DNA from: JANQIO01 sp965229625
GTDB lineage: Bacteria > Pseudomonadota > Gammaproteobacteria > Pseudomonadales > Halieaceae
Direction: 5' to 3'
Assembly: GCA_965229625.1 (NCBI GenBank)
Contig: CBDDJJ010000002.1
Coordinates: forward strand, 682,001-746,000
DNA length: 64,000 nt
In this document: positions 56,152-64,000 of the stretch, in pieces
Layout of the letters: every line of letters starts with the position of its first letter
How positions within the stretch are numbered: position 1 is the stretch's first letter
The notes under the pieces: generated by a model
Database searches by the model: none
Seen by the model: only the letters and a program-made list of their open reading frames with translations
Told to the model about the DNA's origin: nothing
Translations under genes and position numbers: made by a program

Positions 56152-57518
56152 ATAGCGAACAGACCATCCTGGTCGTGGAGGACGATGACGCCCTGCGTGA
56201 TGCTCTCCGCGAGACCCTGCGCGCCGCTGGCTACGGCGTATGCGAAGCAAGCAATGGCAAGCAGGCACTGGCAATGTGCGAGAGGTTGCGCCCGGCGCTG
56301 GTCCTGACCGATATCCAGATGCCGGAGATGGGCGGGCTTGAACTCTTGCGAGCAAGCCGACAGGTACTTCCCGAAGCGCCGGTGGTGCTGATGACGGCCT
56401 ACGGGGAAGTGGATGTTGCTGTTGCTGCGATGCGCGAGGGTGCCGCCGACTTTATCGCCAAACCTTTTGAGGCTCCACAACTCATCGAGCTGATGGCGAG
56501 ACTGGTCCCCGCGGCGCCTGCGGAGACGCCGGTGCTGGCCGATAGTACCAGCCATTCCGTCGCCGACCTGGCCCTGCGCGTCGCCCCCACAGATGCGTCC
56601 ATTGTCATCAGCGGAGAATCAGGTGTCGGCAAGGAGGTCTTCGCCAGGCTGATTCACGATCACTCGGCGCGCGCGAAACAGCCGTTTGTGGCCATAAACT
56701 GCGCCGCCATTCCGGAGAACATGCTCGAGTCCATGCTGTTTGGCTATGAGAAGGGTGCGTTCACAGGTGCCTATACCTCGCGGGCCGGTAAATTCGAACA
56801 GGCTAACGGCGGCACCCTGCTACTGGACGAAATCACCGAGATGGACCTGGGTCTGCAGGCCAAGCTGCTGCGAGTGCTGCAGGAACGGGAAGTGGAACGC
56901 CTGGGCGGCAAGCAGCCCGTTCCATTGGATATTCGGGTGCTGGCCACCACCAACCGGGATTTCGCCGCCGAGGTGGCCGCCGGACACTTCCGGGAGGATC
57001 TCTTCTACAGGCTCAACGTATTCCCGCTGCACATCCCGCCCCTGCGCGAGCGTCCGGATGACATTCTGCCCATGTGCCGCAGATTCATGCAGGAAATTGC
57101 TCCCGGTGAAGGTATCGAGCTGGATGACTTCGCGGCCCAGCTGCTGGTCAACTACCACTGGCCTGGCAACGTCCGCGAGCTCCACAACGTCATCCAGCGA
57201 GCACTGATCCTTCGCAATGGCTCAGTAGTGAACGCCGGTTCCATCCTGTTCGAACCCGGTGGCACGCACCCGGCCGCCGCACAGAGCGGCGCGCTGCAGC
57301 GCGGGCCGCAGGCAGCTGCGGGAGAAGACACCGAGGCGCCTCTGGCAGACGATCTCAGGACCCGTGAGATGGAATTGATTATCCAGACCCTCAATGAAGA
57401 GAAAGGCAGCCGCAAAGACGCTGCGGCCAAGCTGGGAATCAGCCCCCGCACCCTGAGATACAAGCTCGCTCGCTTTCGCGAGCAGGGTGTGAGCATACCC
57501 GGTGCCGCAAGCGCCTGA
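56148..57518 (+). CDS. fleR: Flagellar sigma-54 response regulator FleR/FlrC
   Basis: 456 residues: receiver with D55 in LVLTDIQMPEMGG, AAA+ domain with GESGVGKE and GAFTGA, and a Fis-type HTH (KDAAAKLGISPRTLRYKLAR). It activates the second tier of sigma-54 genes (basal body and hook). fliE begins 19 bases after its stop, and I see no separate sigma-54 site between, so fliE may be co-transcribed. Confidence 0.95.
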   Translation: MNSEQTILVVEDDDALRDALRETLRAAGYGVCEASNGKQALAMCERLRPALVLTDIQMPEMGGLELLRASRQVLPEAPVVLMTAYGEVDVAVAAMREGAADFIAKPFEAPQLIELMARLVPAAPAETPVLADSTSHSVADLALRVAPTDASIVISGESGVGKEVFARLIHDHSARAKQPFVAINCAAIPENMLESMLFGYEKGAFTGAYTSRAGKFEQANGGTLLLDEITEMDLGLQAKLLRVLQEREVERLGGKQPVPLDIRVLATTNRDFAAEVAAGHFREDLFYRLNVFPLHIPPLRERPDDILPMCRRFMQEIAPGEGIELDDFAAQLLVNYHWPGNVRELHNVIQRALILRNGSVVNAGSILFEPGGTHPAAAQSGALQRGPQAAAGEDTEAPLADDLRTREMELIIQTLNEEKGSRKDAAAKLGISPRTLRYKLARFREQGVSIPGAASA

Positions 57519-57537
57519 GATCGAGGAGAGAACAACC

Positions 57538-57861
57538 GTGAACGACGTGAATATTGATTCCGTACTGGCGCAAATGCGCGCCCTGACTGAGACCGCCAGA
57601 GGTACCCCCTCGAAGCCGGCGGGAGAAAGCCCCGACGGCCCCGAGTTCTCACGGCTACTCAAGGACTCCCTGGACCAGGTGAACGACCTGCAGAGCAAAT
57701 CCCGCGAGCTGAAAACCGCATTCGAGGTCGGTGACGATAGCGTCAGCCTGCCCGAGGTCATGGTGGCAGTACAGAAGGCGTCGGTGTCATTCGAGGCCGT
57801 GACCCAGGTGCGCAATCGCCTGCTTTCCGCCTACCAGGAAATCATGAACATGCAGGTCTAG
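57538..57861 (+). CDS. fliE: Flagellar MS-ring/rod junction protein FliE
   Basis: 107 residues from GTG 57538 (GAGGAGAG upstream). The C-terminal FliE core is PEVMVAVQKASVSFEAVTQV and RNRLLSAYQEIMNMQV. It connects the MS ring to the rod and is the first exported rod subunit. Confidence 0.95.
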   Translation: MNDVNIDSVLAQMRALTETARGTPSKPAGESPDGPEFSRLLKDSLDQVNDLQSKSRELKTAFEVGDDSVSLPEVMVAVQKASVSFEAVTQVRNRLLSAYQEIMNMQV

Positions 57862-57887
57862 ACACCTGCGACAGGGACTGAACTGCG

Positions 57888-59552
57888 ATGGAAACAACAG
57901 CAAGCGCTTCTCCACTGCAACAACTGAGTTCTCTCAGCCAAATGCACTTCGTGCGCCAACTGGTTCTGATGGGTGGCCTGGCCGCAAGCATCGCCCTCGG
58001 TGTCGCCGTGGTGCTCTGGTCGCAAACTCCTGAGTACCGCATTCTGTTCAGCGGACTCGCCTCAGAGGATGCGGCGCGGGTATCCGCGGTGCTGGACCAG
58101 GAGGGGCTCGACTACCGTATCGATCCGCGCGGCGGCAACATCACTGTGCCGGCCTCGGATGTTCACAGTACCCGGCTGATACTGGCCCGCAGCGGGCTAC
58201 CGAACAAGGCAAGCAGGGGTTTCTCAATTCTCGACCAGAAGCCGGCGCTCGGCACCAGCAACTTTATCGAACGCGCACGTTTCAACCGCGCGCTGCAGGA
58301 GGAACTGGTGCAGACCATCAAGGCCATGCAGAACGTGCGCGACGCCCGGGTCCATCTGAGTATCCCCAGGCAGACCTCCTTCCTGCGTTCGCGATCAAAT
58401 CCCAGCGCCTCTGTCATGCTGAACCTTTACCCCGGTACGGCGCTGTCCCAGGTGCAGGTCGCTGGTATCAAGCACCTGGTCTCTGCCAGCGTGGCGGACC
58501 TGGACACGACCCACGTATCGGTAGTGGACCAGACCGGCTCGCTACTCAGCGTGGATGAAGAGTCTGAATACGCCATTTCCAATGCCAACCTGCGCCTGCG
58601 GCGCGAGGTTGAGCAGGACTACGCGGCAAGGATCGTACAGATTCTGTCGCCTATCGTGGGCGCCGACCGCGTGCATGCCCAGGTGTCTGCCGAACTGGAT
58701 TTGACCAGCAGGGAGACGACCACCGAAGACTATACGCCCGACACCATACTCCGCAGCGAGCAAGCAGATATCGAGGAAACCAACCGGGAAACCGAGCCTA
58801 CTGGCATCCCTGGACTGCTACCCACCGACCCTAACGCAGAGCAGAACGCGGAGGCGGAAGCCGAGGTTCGCACTGTGAGCAACAAGCGGCGCACCACCAG
58901 GAACTACGAGGTGGGCCGCAGCGTCAGCCATGAGAAGCGCACTCCCGGCAGCATCTCGCGGATATCCGTAGCCGTCCTGATCGATTACCCGAATGCGCCT
59001 ATTACACCAGCAGAGTCTGCTGACAAAGGCGGAGCCGGAGCAGACGGTACGGCAGCCGGCATAGACACTGAGCAGTACCAGCGCATCGTTGATCTGGTAA
59101 AGCAGACCATCGGCTACAACGAGGCCCGCGGAGACACCGTGAGCGTGATCGATTCGGATTTCCTGGCTACGCCGGAGGAAGCCGAATTCACCGTCGAAGA
59201 CAATCTGCTCGACAATCCACTGCTGTGGAAGGGACTGAAACTAGGTGGTGCCACACTGGTCGTGCTGCTGCTGATCTTCGGCGTACTGCGTCCAGTGCTG
59301 AAAAGCAGCGTCGCCACCAATAGCTCGCTGCCGGTGCGTCAGCTGCATTTCGCAGGGACTGGTGAAGACGAGATGGCGGCGCTCGGTGCAGACCGCGTCA
59401 GCCTCAGTGCTGCCCAACCCCACGGACTACCGGGAGCTTCCTCCGGTGCACACTACGAGCAGCATCTGCAGCAGGCGCGCAACATTATCGACAGTGAACC
59501 GGAGCGGGCTGCACGCCTGATCCAGGGCTGGGTGGCCGATGAACAGCGCTGA
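57888..59552 (+). CDS. fliF: Flagellar MS-ring protein FliF
   Basis: 554 residues. Two membrane helices (~25-45 and ~445-465) bracket the ring-building domains (LASEDAARVSAVLDQEGLDY, ALGTSNFIERARFNRALQEE, LSPIVGADRVHAQVSAELDL). The C-terminal FliG-binding helix is present (HLQQARNIIDSEPERAARLI, QGWVADEQR). Despite this, the next gene is fliH, overlapping by 14 bases; fliG is 17 kb away at 39669. Confidence 0.96.
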   Translation: METTASASPLQQLSSLSQMHFVRQLVLMGGLAASIALGVAVVLWSQTPEYRILFSGLASEDAARVSAVLDQEGLDYRIDPRGGNITVPASDVHSTRLILARSGLPNKASRGFSILDQKPALGTSNFIERARFNRALQEELVQTIKAMQNVRDARVHLSIPRQTSFLRSRSNPSASVMLNLYPGTALSQVQVAGIKHLVSASVADLDTTHVSVVDQTGSLLSVDEESEYAISNANLRLRREVEQDYAARIVQILSPIVGADRVHAQVSAELDLTSRETTTEDYTPDTILRSEQADIEETNRETEPTGIPGLLPTDPNAEQNAEAEAEVRTVSNKRRTTRNYEVGRSVSHEKRTPGSISRISVAVLIDYPNAPITPAESADKGGAGADGTAAGIDTEQYQRIVDLVKQTIGYNEARGDTVSVIDSDFLATPEEAEFTVEDNLLDNPLLWKGLKLGGATLVVLLLIFGVLRPVLKSSVATNSSLPVRQLHFAGTGEDEMAALGADRVSLSAAQPHGLPGASSGAHYEQHLQQARNIIDSEPERAARLIQGWVADEQR

Positions 59553-60153
59553 TGAACAGGTAACCCCCTGGCGTAGACCACCACTGAGCAGTAATGCCGG
59601 AGAGCCCGGCCTGGCGCAGATATATGCAGAGGAGCTGGCCACGCTGCGCACTGAGGCCCAGCGACAGGGATACGCTGATGGTATTGCACAGGCTCACGGA
59701 GAAGTCCGCGCGCGTGTTGACGCCGGACTGGCAGAGCTGGACGTGATAGTCGGCTCACTGCAAAGACCCTTCGAAGAACTCGGTGACGATGTCGTGGAAG
59801 AACTGGGCAGGCTCGCCGGGCACATCGCCAAACAGCTGCTGCGAAGAGAGCTGAAGACGTCTCCGCAAGCCATTATCGGGGTGATCCGCGAGGCCGTCGC
59901 CAGCCTGCCCGATAGCCGCGAGGGTGCAACGGTATACCTGCACCCCGAAGACCTGTCCCTGGTCGAAGAACTGACTGACATGACCGGCCAGGAGCGCGGT
60001 TGGGAATTACTCAGTGATCCCGCAGTAGCGCGCGGTGATTGTATGGTCGTCCGGGATGCCTCTCTGGTGGATGCCTCCCTCGATGAGCGCGCCAGGGCGG
60101 CGATGCTGCAGGTGCTGGGCGGTGAACGCACCGGGGACAACATCGATGAGTAA
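59539..60153 (+). CDS. fliH: Flagellar export ATPase regulator FliH
   Basis: 204 residues: AEELATLRTEAQRQGYADGI with the GxxxG-like helix, then a VirE/V-ATPase-E-like C-terminus (LGRLAGHIAKQLLRRELKTS, VYLHPEDLSLVEELTDM). It binds FliI as a dimer and links it to the C ring through FliN. Starts inside the fliF end and overlaps fliI by 8 bases. Confidence 0.94.
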   Translation: MNSADEQVTPWRRPPLSSNAGEPGLAQIYAEELATLRTEAQRQGYADGIAQAHGEVRARVDAGLAELDVIVGSLQRPFEELGDDVVEELGRLAGHIAKQLLRRELKTSPQAIIGVIREAVASLPDSREGATVYLHPEDLSLVEELTDMTGQERGWELLSDPAVARGDCMVVRDASLVDASLDERARAAMLQVLGGERTGDNIDE

Positions 60154-61513
60154 CAGCGCGGATCTGCGCGCGGCACGGAGCCGCAGGCTGCGCGGCGGCC
60201 TGGCCCGCTACGCCAGCCGGGATATTGATCTCGCCCTGCCGGTGCAGGGCCGGGTGTCCGAACTGGTCGGGCTGACCATGGTCGCGGAGGGCTGCCATGC
60301 ACCAGTCGGCAGCCGCTGCCGTGTCATTTGCCCGCAGGACCACGAATTCCAGGCGGAGGTAGTCGGCTTTTCCCAGGGCAAGCTCTACCTGATGCCGATC
60401 GGTGAACCCAGGGGCCTCGGGCCCAGCGCCAGAGTCATTCCCCTCGGCAAGGCTACCGAAGTTCCCGCCGGTCGCCGCCTATTGGGCCGGGTGATTGACG
60501 CCACCGGCACGCCGCTGGACGATCTTGGCGAATTGCGCTGTAGCGGCCGCGTTCCACTGCAGGGCCCCAGTATTAACCCCTTCCGGCGTACACCCATCAG
60601 CGAACCGCTCGATGTGGGTGTGCGCGCTATCAATGCACTGTTTACCGTCGGTCGCGGCCAGCGCATGGGCCTGTTTGCGGGCTCGGGTGTTGGCAAGAGT
60701 ACCCTGCTGGGGCTGATGACTCGCTACACCGATGCCGACGTTGTTGTGGTGGGACTGATCGGGGAACGTGGCCGGGAAGTCCGGGACTTCGTGGAAGATA
60801 TCCTCGGCAGCCGCGATCGGGAAAAGGCTGTCGTTGTGGCCTCCCCGGCAGATGATCCGCCGCTGATGCGCATTCATGGTGCCTGGATGGCCACTGCGGT
60901 CGCAGAGCATTTTCGGGCCCAGGGACTGAACGTACTGCTATTGATGGATTCACTGACCCGGTTTGCCCAGGCCCAGCGGGAGGTCGCCCTGGCCATCGGC
61001 GAGCCGCCGGTCACCAAAGGTTATCCACCTTCAGTGTTCATGCAGATTCCGCGACTGGTGGAGCGTTCGGGGAATGGCAGTGACGGCAGTGGTTCGATCA
61101 CCGCGATCTACACGGTGCTGGTGGAAGGCGATGACACTTCGGAACCCATTGCGGATGCAGCCCGGGCGATCCTGGACGGCCATATTGTGCTGTCTCGCGC
61201 CCTGGCGGAAGCGGGCGTCTATCCTGCCATCGATATCGACGCCTCCATCAGCCGGGTCATGCCTTCGATTACCGGCGCCAGCCACCAGGATATGGCAAGG
61301 CGCTTCCGGCAGTTGTATTCGACCTATGGCCAGAATCGTGACCTGATCAGCGTCGGCGCGTATCGACAGGGTAGCGACCCGATGATCGACGCGGCGATTG
61401 CCGCCCAGCCGCAACTACTGGCCTTCCTGCAACAGGGTATACAGGAGCAGGCAGACCTGGCCGGCAGCCTCGCCAGGCTGCAGGCGCTGACCGACCAATG
61501 GAGTTCACCGTGA
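60146..61513 (+). CDS. fliI: Flagellar export ATPase FliI
   Basis: 455 residues from ATG 60146. Walker A is GLFAGSGVGKSTLLGLM; Walker B is NVLLLMDSLTRFAQAQREVA. Also GLIGERGREVRDFVEDILG and SLARLQALTDQWSS at the end. An F1-beta-like ATPase that readies substrates for export. Overlaps fliJ by a GTGA. Confidence 0.97.
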   Translation: MSNSADLRAARSRRLRGGLARYASRDIDLALPVQGRVSELVGLTMVAEGCHAPVGSRCRVICPQDHEFQAEVVGFSQGKLYLMPIGEPRGLGPSARVIPLGKATEVPAGRRLLGRVIDATGTPLDDLGELRCSGRVPLQGPSINPFRRTPISEPLDVGVRAINALFTVGRGQRMGLFAGSGVGKSTLLGLMTRYTDADVVVVGLIGERGREVRDFVEDILGSRDREKAVVVASPADDPPLMRIHGAWMATAVAEHFRAQGLNVLLLMDSLTRFAQAQREVALAIGEPPVTKGYPPSVFMQIPRLVERSGNGSDGSGSITAIYTVLVEGDDTSEPIADAARAILDGHIVLSRALAEAGVYPAIDIDASISRVMPSITGASHQDMARRFRQLYSTYGQNRDLISVGAYRQGSDPMIDAAIAAQPQLLAFLQQGIQEQADLAGSLARLQALTDQWSSP

Positions 61514-61947
61514 AGCGCAGCGAGCGAATGCAACGGGTCACAGAACTCGGTGAACGCAAAGCAGAGGATGCCGGCCGGCAGTTGGCCGCGGCACGGGAGG
61601 CCGAGGGCAGCAGCCGTGCGTTGCTGGAACAGCTACTGGATTATCGCAGGGAGTATCAACAGCTGTTTGAGGCACGCAGCGCAGACGGGATGGACCCGCA
61701 GCGCTATCGGAACTTCCAGGGCTTTTTCCATCAGCTGGATCGTGCCATTGCCGAGCAACGGCGAGCCCTTGCATCCAGCGAACAACAGGTCGAGCAGCAG
61801 CGCTCGGTATGGATGGAAAAGCGTCAGCATACCGAAATTCTGGCCAGGCTCAGCAGCCGACTGCACGAGGAAGAGCAACGTGACGAGAATCGCCAGGAGC
61901 AGAAACAGGCCGATGAGCGCCATGCGCAAGGCCAGCCCAAGCGCTAG
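61510..61947 (+). CDS. fliJ: Flagellar export stalk protein FliJ
   Basis: 145 residues, a long coiled coil rich in Arg, Glu and Gln (RSERMQRVTELGERKAEDAG, ARLSSRLHEEEQRDENRQEQ). GTG 61510 is chosen because GGAG lies 6 bases before and it overlaps the fliI stop; ATG 61498 is an alternative. It acts as the central stalk of the FliI ring. Confidence 0.9.
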   Translation: MKRSERMQRVTELGERKAEDAGRQLAAAREAEGSSRALLEQLLDYRREYQQLFEARSADGMDPQRYRNFQGFFHQLDRAIAEQRRALASSEQQVEQQRSVWMEKRQHTEILARLSSRLHEEEQRDENRQEQKQADERHAQGQPKR

Positions 61948-61953
61948 AAAAAC

Positions 61954-61969
61954 TGGCACGCAAACTGCA
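61954..61969 (+). promoter_or_regulatory. Sigma-54 promoter of fliK
   Basis: TGGCACG, CAAA, CTGCA: perfect -24 element, one mismatch in the -12. About 80 bases before the fliK ATG at 62049. Confidence 0.7.
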
Positions 61970-62048
61970 TGAGTAATAGCAATACCAACAGGAAAACGTG
62001 CTGCCAACGCCTCGGCTGTGCTTGTGTGACGCGAATGAGGCAGCAGCA

Positions 62049-63335
62049 ATGCAGAAAACGGGACGAGAAGCGAAGATGATAGATCTACAACTGGCAGGCA
62101 TGGACAGGCCAATGAGCATGAGCACCGATATGCCTCTCCAGGCTGCTTCCGGCAGCAGTGCCGCAGCCGTTGAAGGCTTCGCTGCGTTGCTTACGACCGC
62201 CCCAGCCCCAGAGGACCTGCAAAACGCGGCGGCTACAGATTCAGACGAGCCCAGTCTCCAGGCCAGCGCCGGTGGCGACGGCATGGAGCGCCGGGAACTG
62301 GTTTTGAACGCCGAGCTCACTCACGGCGGAAGCGACGATCAGCAGACGCTCACAGGCACCGCACCCAGGCCAGACAGCCAGTGGAGACCGGAAGCGAGCG
62401 GCAGCCCGTTGCCGCCCGGAGGCGAGGACTTGCCCCTGCCGGATCCCTGGCAGGAAGCACACATGGCAACTGTAGCGACGGCGACAGGTCCGGCAGCGGT
62501 ACCGACGGTTCCGGAGAACACGCGACCTGCTACAGGTGAGCCGTTGCAGACTGCTGTAAAACTGACACAGGAAAACAGCCATGGCGCGGCTGCCACGGGG
62601 GGACCTCAGCCTGGCGAAGAGGCCTCGGACATACGGCCAACGACAGAACCATTAACCCAGGAATCTCGCCGTTTTGAGCAGGCCATGCGCAGTAGCGCAG
62701 AGGTCAGCCTGCAAACCACTGGCGAACCGACCACTGTCAGCACCAGTGGCGCGGGCGTGGGCGCCACCGAGGTGTCCAGCGGCGCCCGCATGACCCTGGT
62801 GGGCGGTCATGAGCAACGCAGCACGGAAGCACCCACCCAGCCCGCTGAGACTCGCGAAGCCAGCGGCGGCGAACGCAACCCGCGAATCTCACTGCAGCAG
62901 ACCGCCGGTCAACCCGGCTGGGGCGAGGAGATGCGCAGTACCCTGCAGTGGCTGAATCGCCAGGGAGTGCATCGCGCAGAGTTGCAGCTACATCCTGCTG
63001 AACTCGGCAGCATCGATGTGCAGATCACGTCGGAGAATGACCAGACCAGCGTGGTTTTCGTCGCGGCAAACCGCGGCGCACGTGAACTACTCGAAGCGGA
63101 GCTGCCGCGTCTGCGGGAGCTGTTTTCCCAGGCTGGGGTTGAACTGAGCCAGGCCGAGGTATCTACCGGTGATCGCGAGGAAAGTGCGCAGGCTGACAGC
63201 GACGGCCAATTTGACCGCGGTCACAAAATTGACATCAAGAATCCCGCCGAGCCGGTCGATAACCCAATGGGTGCCGTGAGTTCTCTGGCCGCGAACGCCG
63301 GCGACGAACGCGGGCTGATTGATTACTACGTTTGA
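62049..63335 (+). CDS. fliK: Hook-length control protein FliK
   Basis: 428 residues from ATG 62049 (GAGG 8 bases upstream; ATG 62076 is another option). The N-terminal ~290 residues are low-complexity Thr/Ala/Pro/Glu, as in other FliK rulers. The C-terminal FliK domain is HRAELQLHPAELGSIDVQIT and NRGARELLEAELPRLRELFS followed by QAGVELSQAEVS. It measures the hook and triggers the FlhB switch. Canonical position before fliL. Confidence 0.94.
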   Translation: MQKTGREAKMIDLQLAGMDRPMSMSTDMPLQAASGSSAAAVEGFAALLTTAPAPEDLQNAAATDSDEPSLQASAGGDGMERRELVLNAELTHGGSDDQQTLTGTAPRPDSQWRPEASGSPLPPGGEDLPLPDPWQEAHMATVATATGPAAVPTVPENTRPATGEPLQTAVKLTQENSHGAAATGGPQPGEEASDIRPTTEPLTQESRRFEQAMRSSAEVSLQTTGEPTTVSTSGAGVGATEVSSGARMTLVGGHEQRSTEAPTQPAETREASGGERNPRISLQQTAGQPGWGEEMRSTLQWLNRQGVHRAELQLHPAELGSIDVQITSENDQTSVVFVAANRGARELLEAELPRLRELFSQAGVELSQAEVSTGDREESAQADSDGQFDRGHKIDIKNPAEPVDNPMGAVSSLAANAGDERGLIDYYV

Positions 63336-63352
63336 CCCGGGAGGCAAATGCG

Positions 63353-63790
63353 ATGAAGAAGATTCTGTTGATCGTGGGACCGCTGCTGTTGCTGGGAACA
63401 GGCGGTGTTGCGGCATTCCTGATACTCGGCGACACGCCGGAACCTGCGGAGGGTGAGCCGGTCGCCAAAGTCGAAACCCTGGCCGATCCGGTCTACGTAA
63501 AACTCGATCCGCCGCTGGTCGTTAACTTCACCCACCGCGGCGACCTCCGCTACCTGCAGACCACGCTGGAGGCGATGCACCGCGACGAGGATGTCATGGA
63601 AAAAGTCATGCTGAACCTGCCGCTGATTCGCAACAACCTGATCATGATGTTGAGCGACCAGTCCTACGATGACCTGTTCAGCAAGTCGGCGAAGGAAGAA
63701 CTGCGAACCAAGATCAACGCCGAGGTTTCAAAGGTCGTACCGGCGGAACCACCGGTAGAAGTGTTCCTCACCAGCTTCGTGATGCAATAG
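63353..63790 (+). CDS. fliL: Stator-associated protein FliL
   Basis: 145 residues from ATG 63353 (GGGAGG 8 bases upstream). One N-terminal membrane helix (about 4-25) precedes a periplasmic FliL domain: DPVYVKLDPPLVVNFTHRGD, RYLQTTLEAMHRDEDVMEKV, LPLIRNNLIMMLSDQSYDDL. It surrounds the stators and boosts torque. Confidence 0.95.
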   Translation: MKKILLIVGPLLLLGTGGVAAFLILGDTPEPAEGEPVAKVETLADPVYVKLDPPLVVNFTHRGDLRYLQTTLEAMHRDEDVMEKVMLNLPLIRNNLIMMLSDQSYDDLFSKSAKEELRTKINAEVSKVVPAEPPVEVFLTSFVMQ

Positions 63791-63798
63791 GAGGCTAC

Positions 63799-64000
63799 AT
63801 GAGTGTTGCAATAGCTGCACCGGACGATACGGAGGTCAATCTCGACGTTCTGCTTGACGTCCCGATTACGCTCTCGGTGGAAGTCGGCCGTACCCAGATG
63901 ACACTTGGCGAGCTGCTCGATACCGGGGAAGGCTCGGTACTGAAGTTGTCGCGGCTTGTCGATGAACCACTGGACATCCTGGTCAACAATGCACCGATTG
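63799..64000 (+). CDS. fliN: Second, canonical FliN (3' end cut by window)
   Basis: The frame is open from ATG 63799 to the window end (67 codons), with AGGAGG just upstream. NLDVLLDVPITLSVEVGRTQ MTLGELLDTGEGSVLKLSRL and VDEPLDILVNN match the standard FliN pattern closely. fliM would be expected between fliL and fliN but is absent here; the only fliM in view is at 40728, beside the divergent fliN. This may be the main C-ring FliN; a fuller comparison needs the missing end. Confidence 0.88.
   Translation, partial: MSVAIAAPDDTEVNLDVLLDVPITLSVEVGRTQMTLGELLDTGEGSVLKLSRLVDEPLDILVNNAPI

Overview
The window is a large polar-flagellum and motility locus from a Gram-negative bacterium, most likely a gammaproteobacterium. 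The gene set supports this: FleQ/FleS/FleR (FlrABC) regulators, FlhF/FlhG, FliA/FlgM, a PomAB-type sodium stator together with a MotCD-type stator, and P/L-ring genes. Base composition is high-GC (estimated by eye). A sodium motor suggests a marine or brackish habitat; a Cellvibrionales/Halieaceae-like host is my guess and cannot be proven from these bases. I see no insertion sequences, CRISPR arrays, rRNA or tRNA.

Layout. 1-9.8 kb is a signalling block. On the minus strand lie an HDOD/cyclic-nucleotide-binding-like protein (cut by the window start), two hybrid PAS histidine kinases and a CBS-GGDEF diguanylate cyclase. On the plus strand lie an REC-HD-GYP phosphodiesterase, a trypsin-like secreted protease, a HAMP-type membrane protein and a secreted protein with a pilin-like C-terminus. 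9.8-19.7 kb holds a large BarA-like hybrid kinase and a secretin-like small protein (both minus), then pomA-pomB-PilZ, a four-PAS kinase and a SPOR protein (all plus). 19.7-35 kb is the minus-strand structural block: PilZ-like, fliT-like, fliS, fliD, flaG, fliC, flgL, K, J, I, H, G, F, E, D, C, B. 35.3-38.1 kb is plus-strand flgA, flgM, flgN, ycgR-like and an orphan gene. 38.1-39.5 kb is minus-strand fhlB-like and a second fliK-like gene. 39.7-51.8 kb is fliG, fliM, fliN, fliO, fliP, fliQ, fliR, flhB, flhA, flhF, flhG, fliA, motC, motD. 51.9-64 kb is a histidine-kinase-like protein lacking its phospho-accepting histidine, fleQ, fleS, fleR, fliE, fliF, fliH, fliI, fliJ, fliK, fliL and the start of a second fliN.

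Regulation can be read from the DNA. Matches to the sigma-28 (FliA) consensus with exact 11-base spacing lie upstream of the HDOD gene, the GGDEF gene, the HD-GYP operon, pomA, fliC, flgM and the second fliK. Matches to the sigma-54 consensus lie upstream of fliD, flgB, flgA, the orphan at 37.8 kb, fliG, fleS and fliK. This gives a FleQ/FleR-sigma-54 to FliA cascade in which the late class appears to include both a c-di-GMP synthase and a c-di-GMP phosphodiesterase.

The most unusual points are: fliG is missing from its usual place between fliF and fliH and instead heads a fliGMN operon; two different fliN genes exist; a histidine-kinase-like gene next to fleQ has Thr where the phospho-accepting His should be; and a FliA-type promoter precedes an HD-GYP/secreted-protease/HAMP operon.
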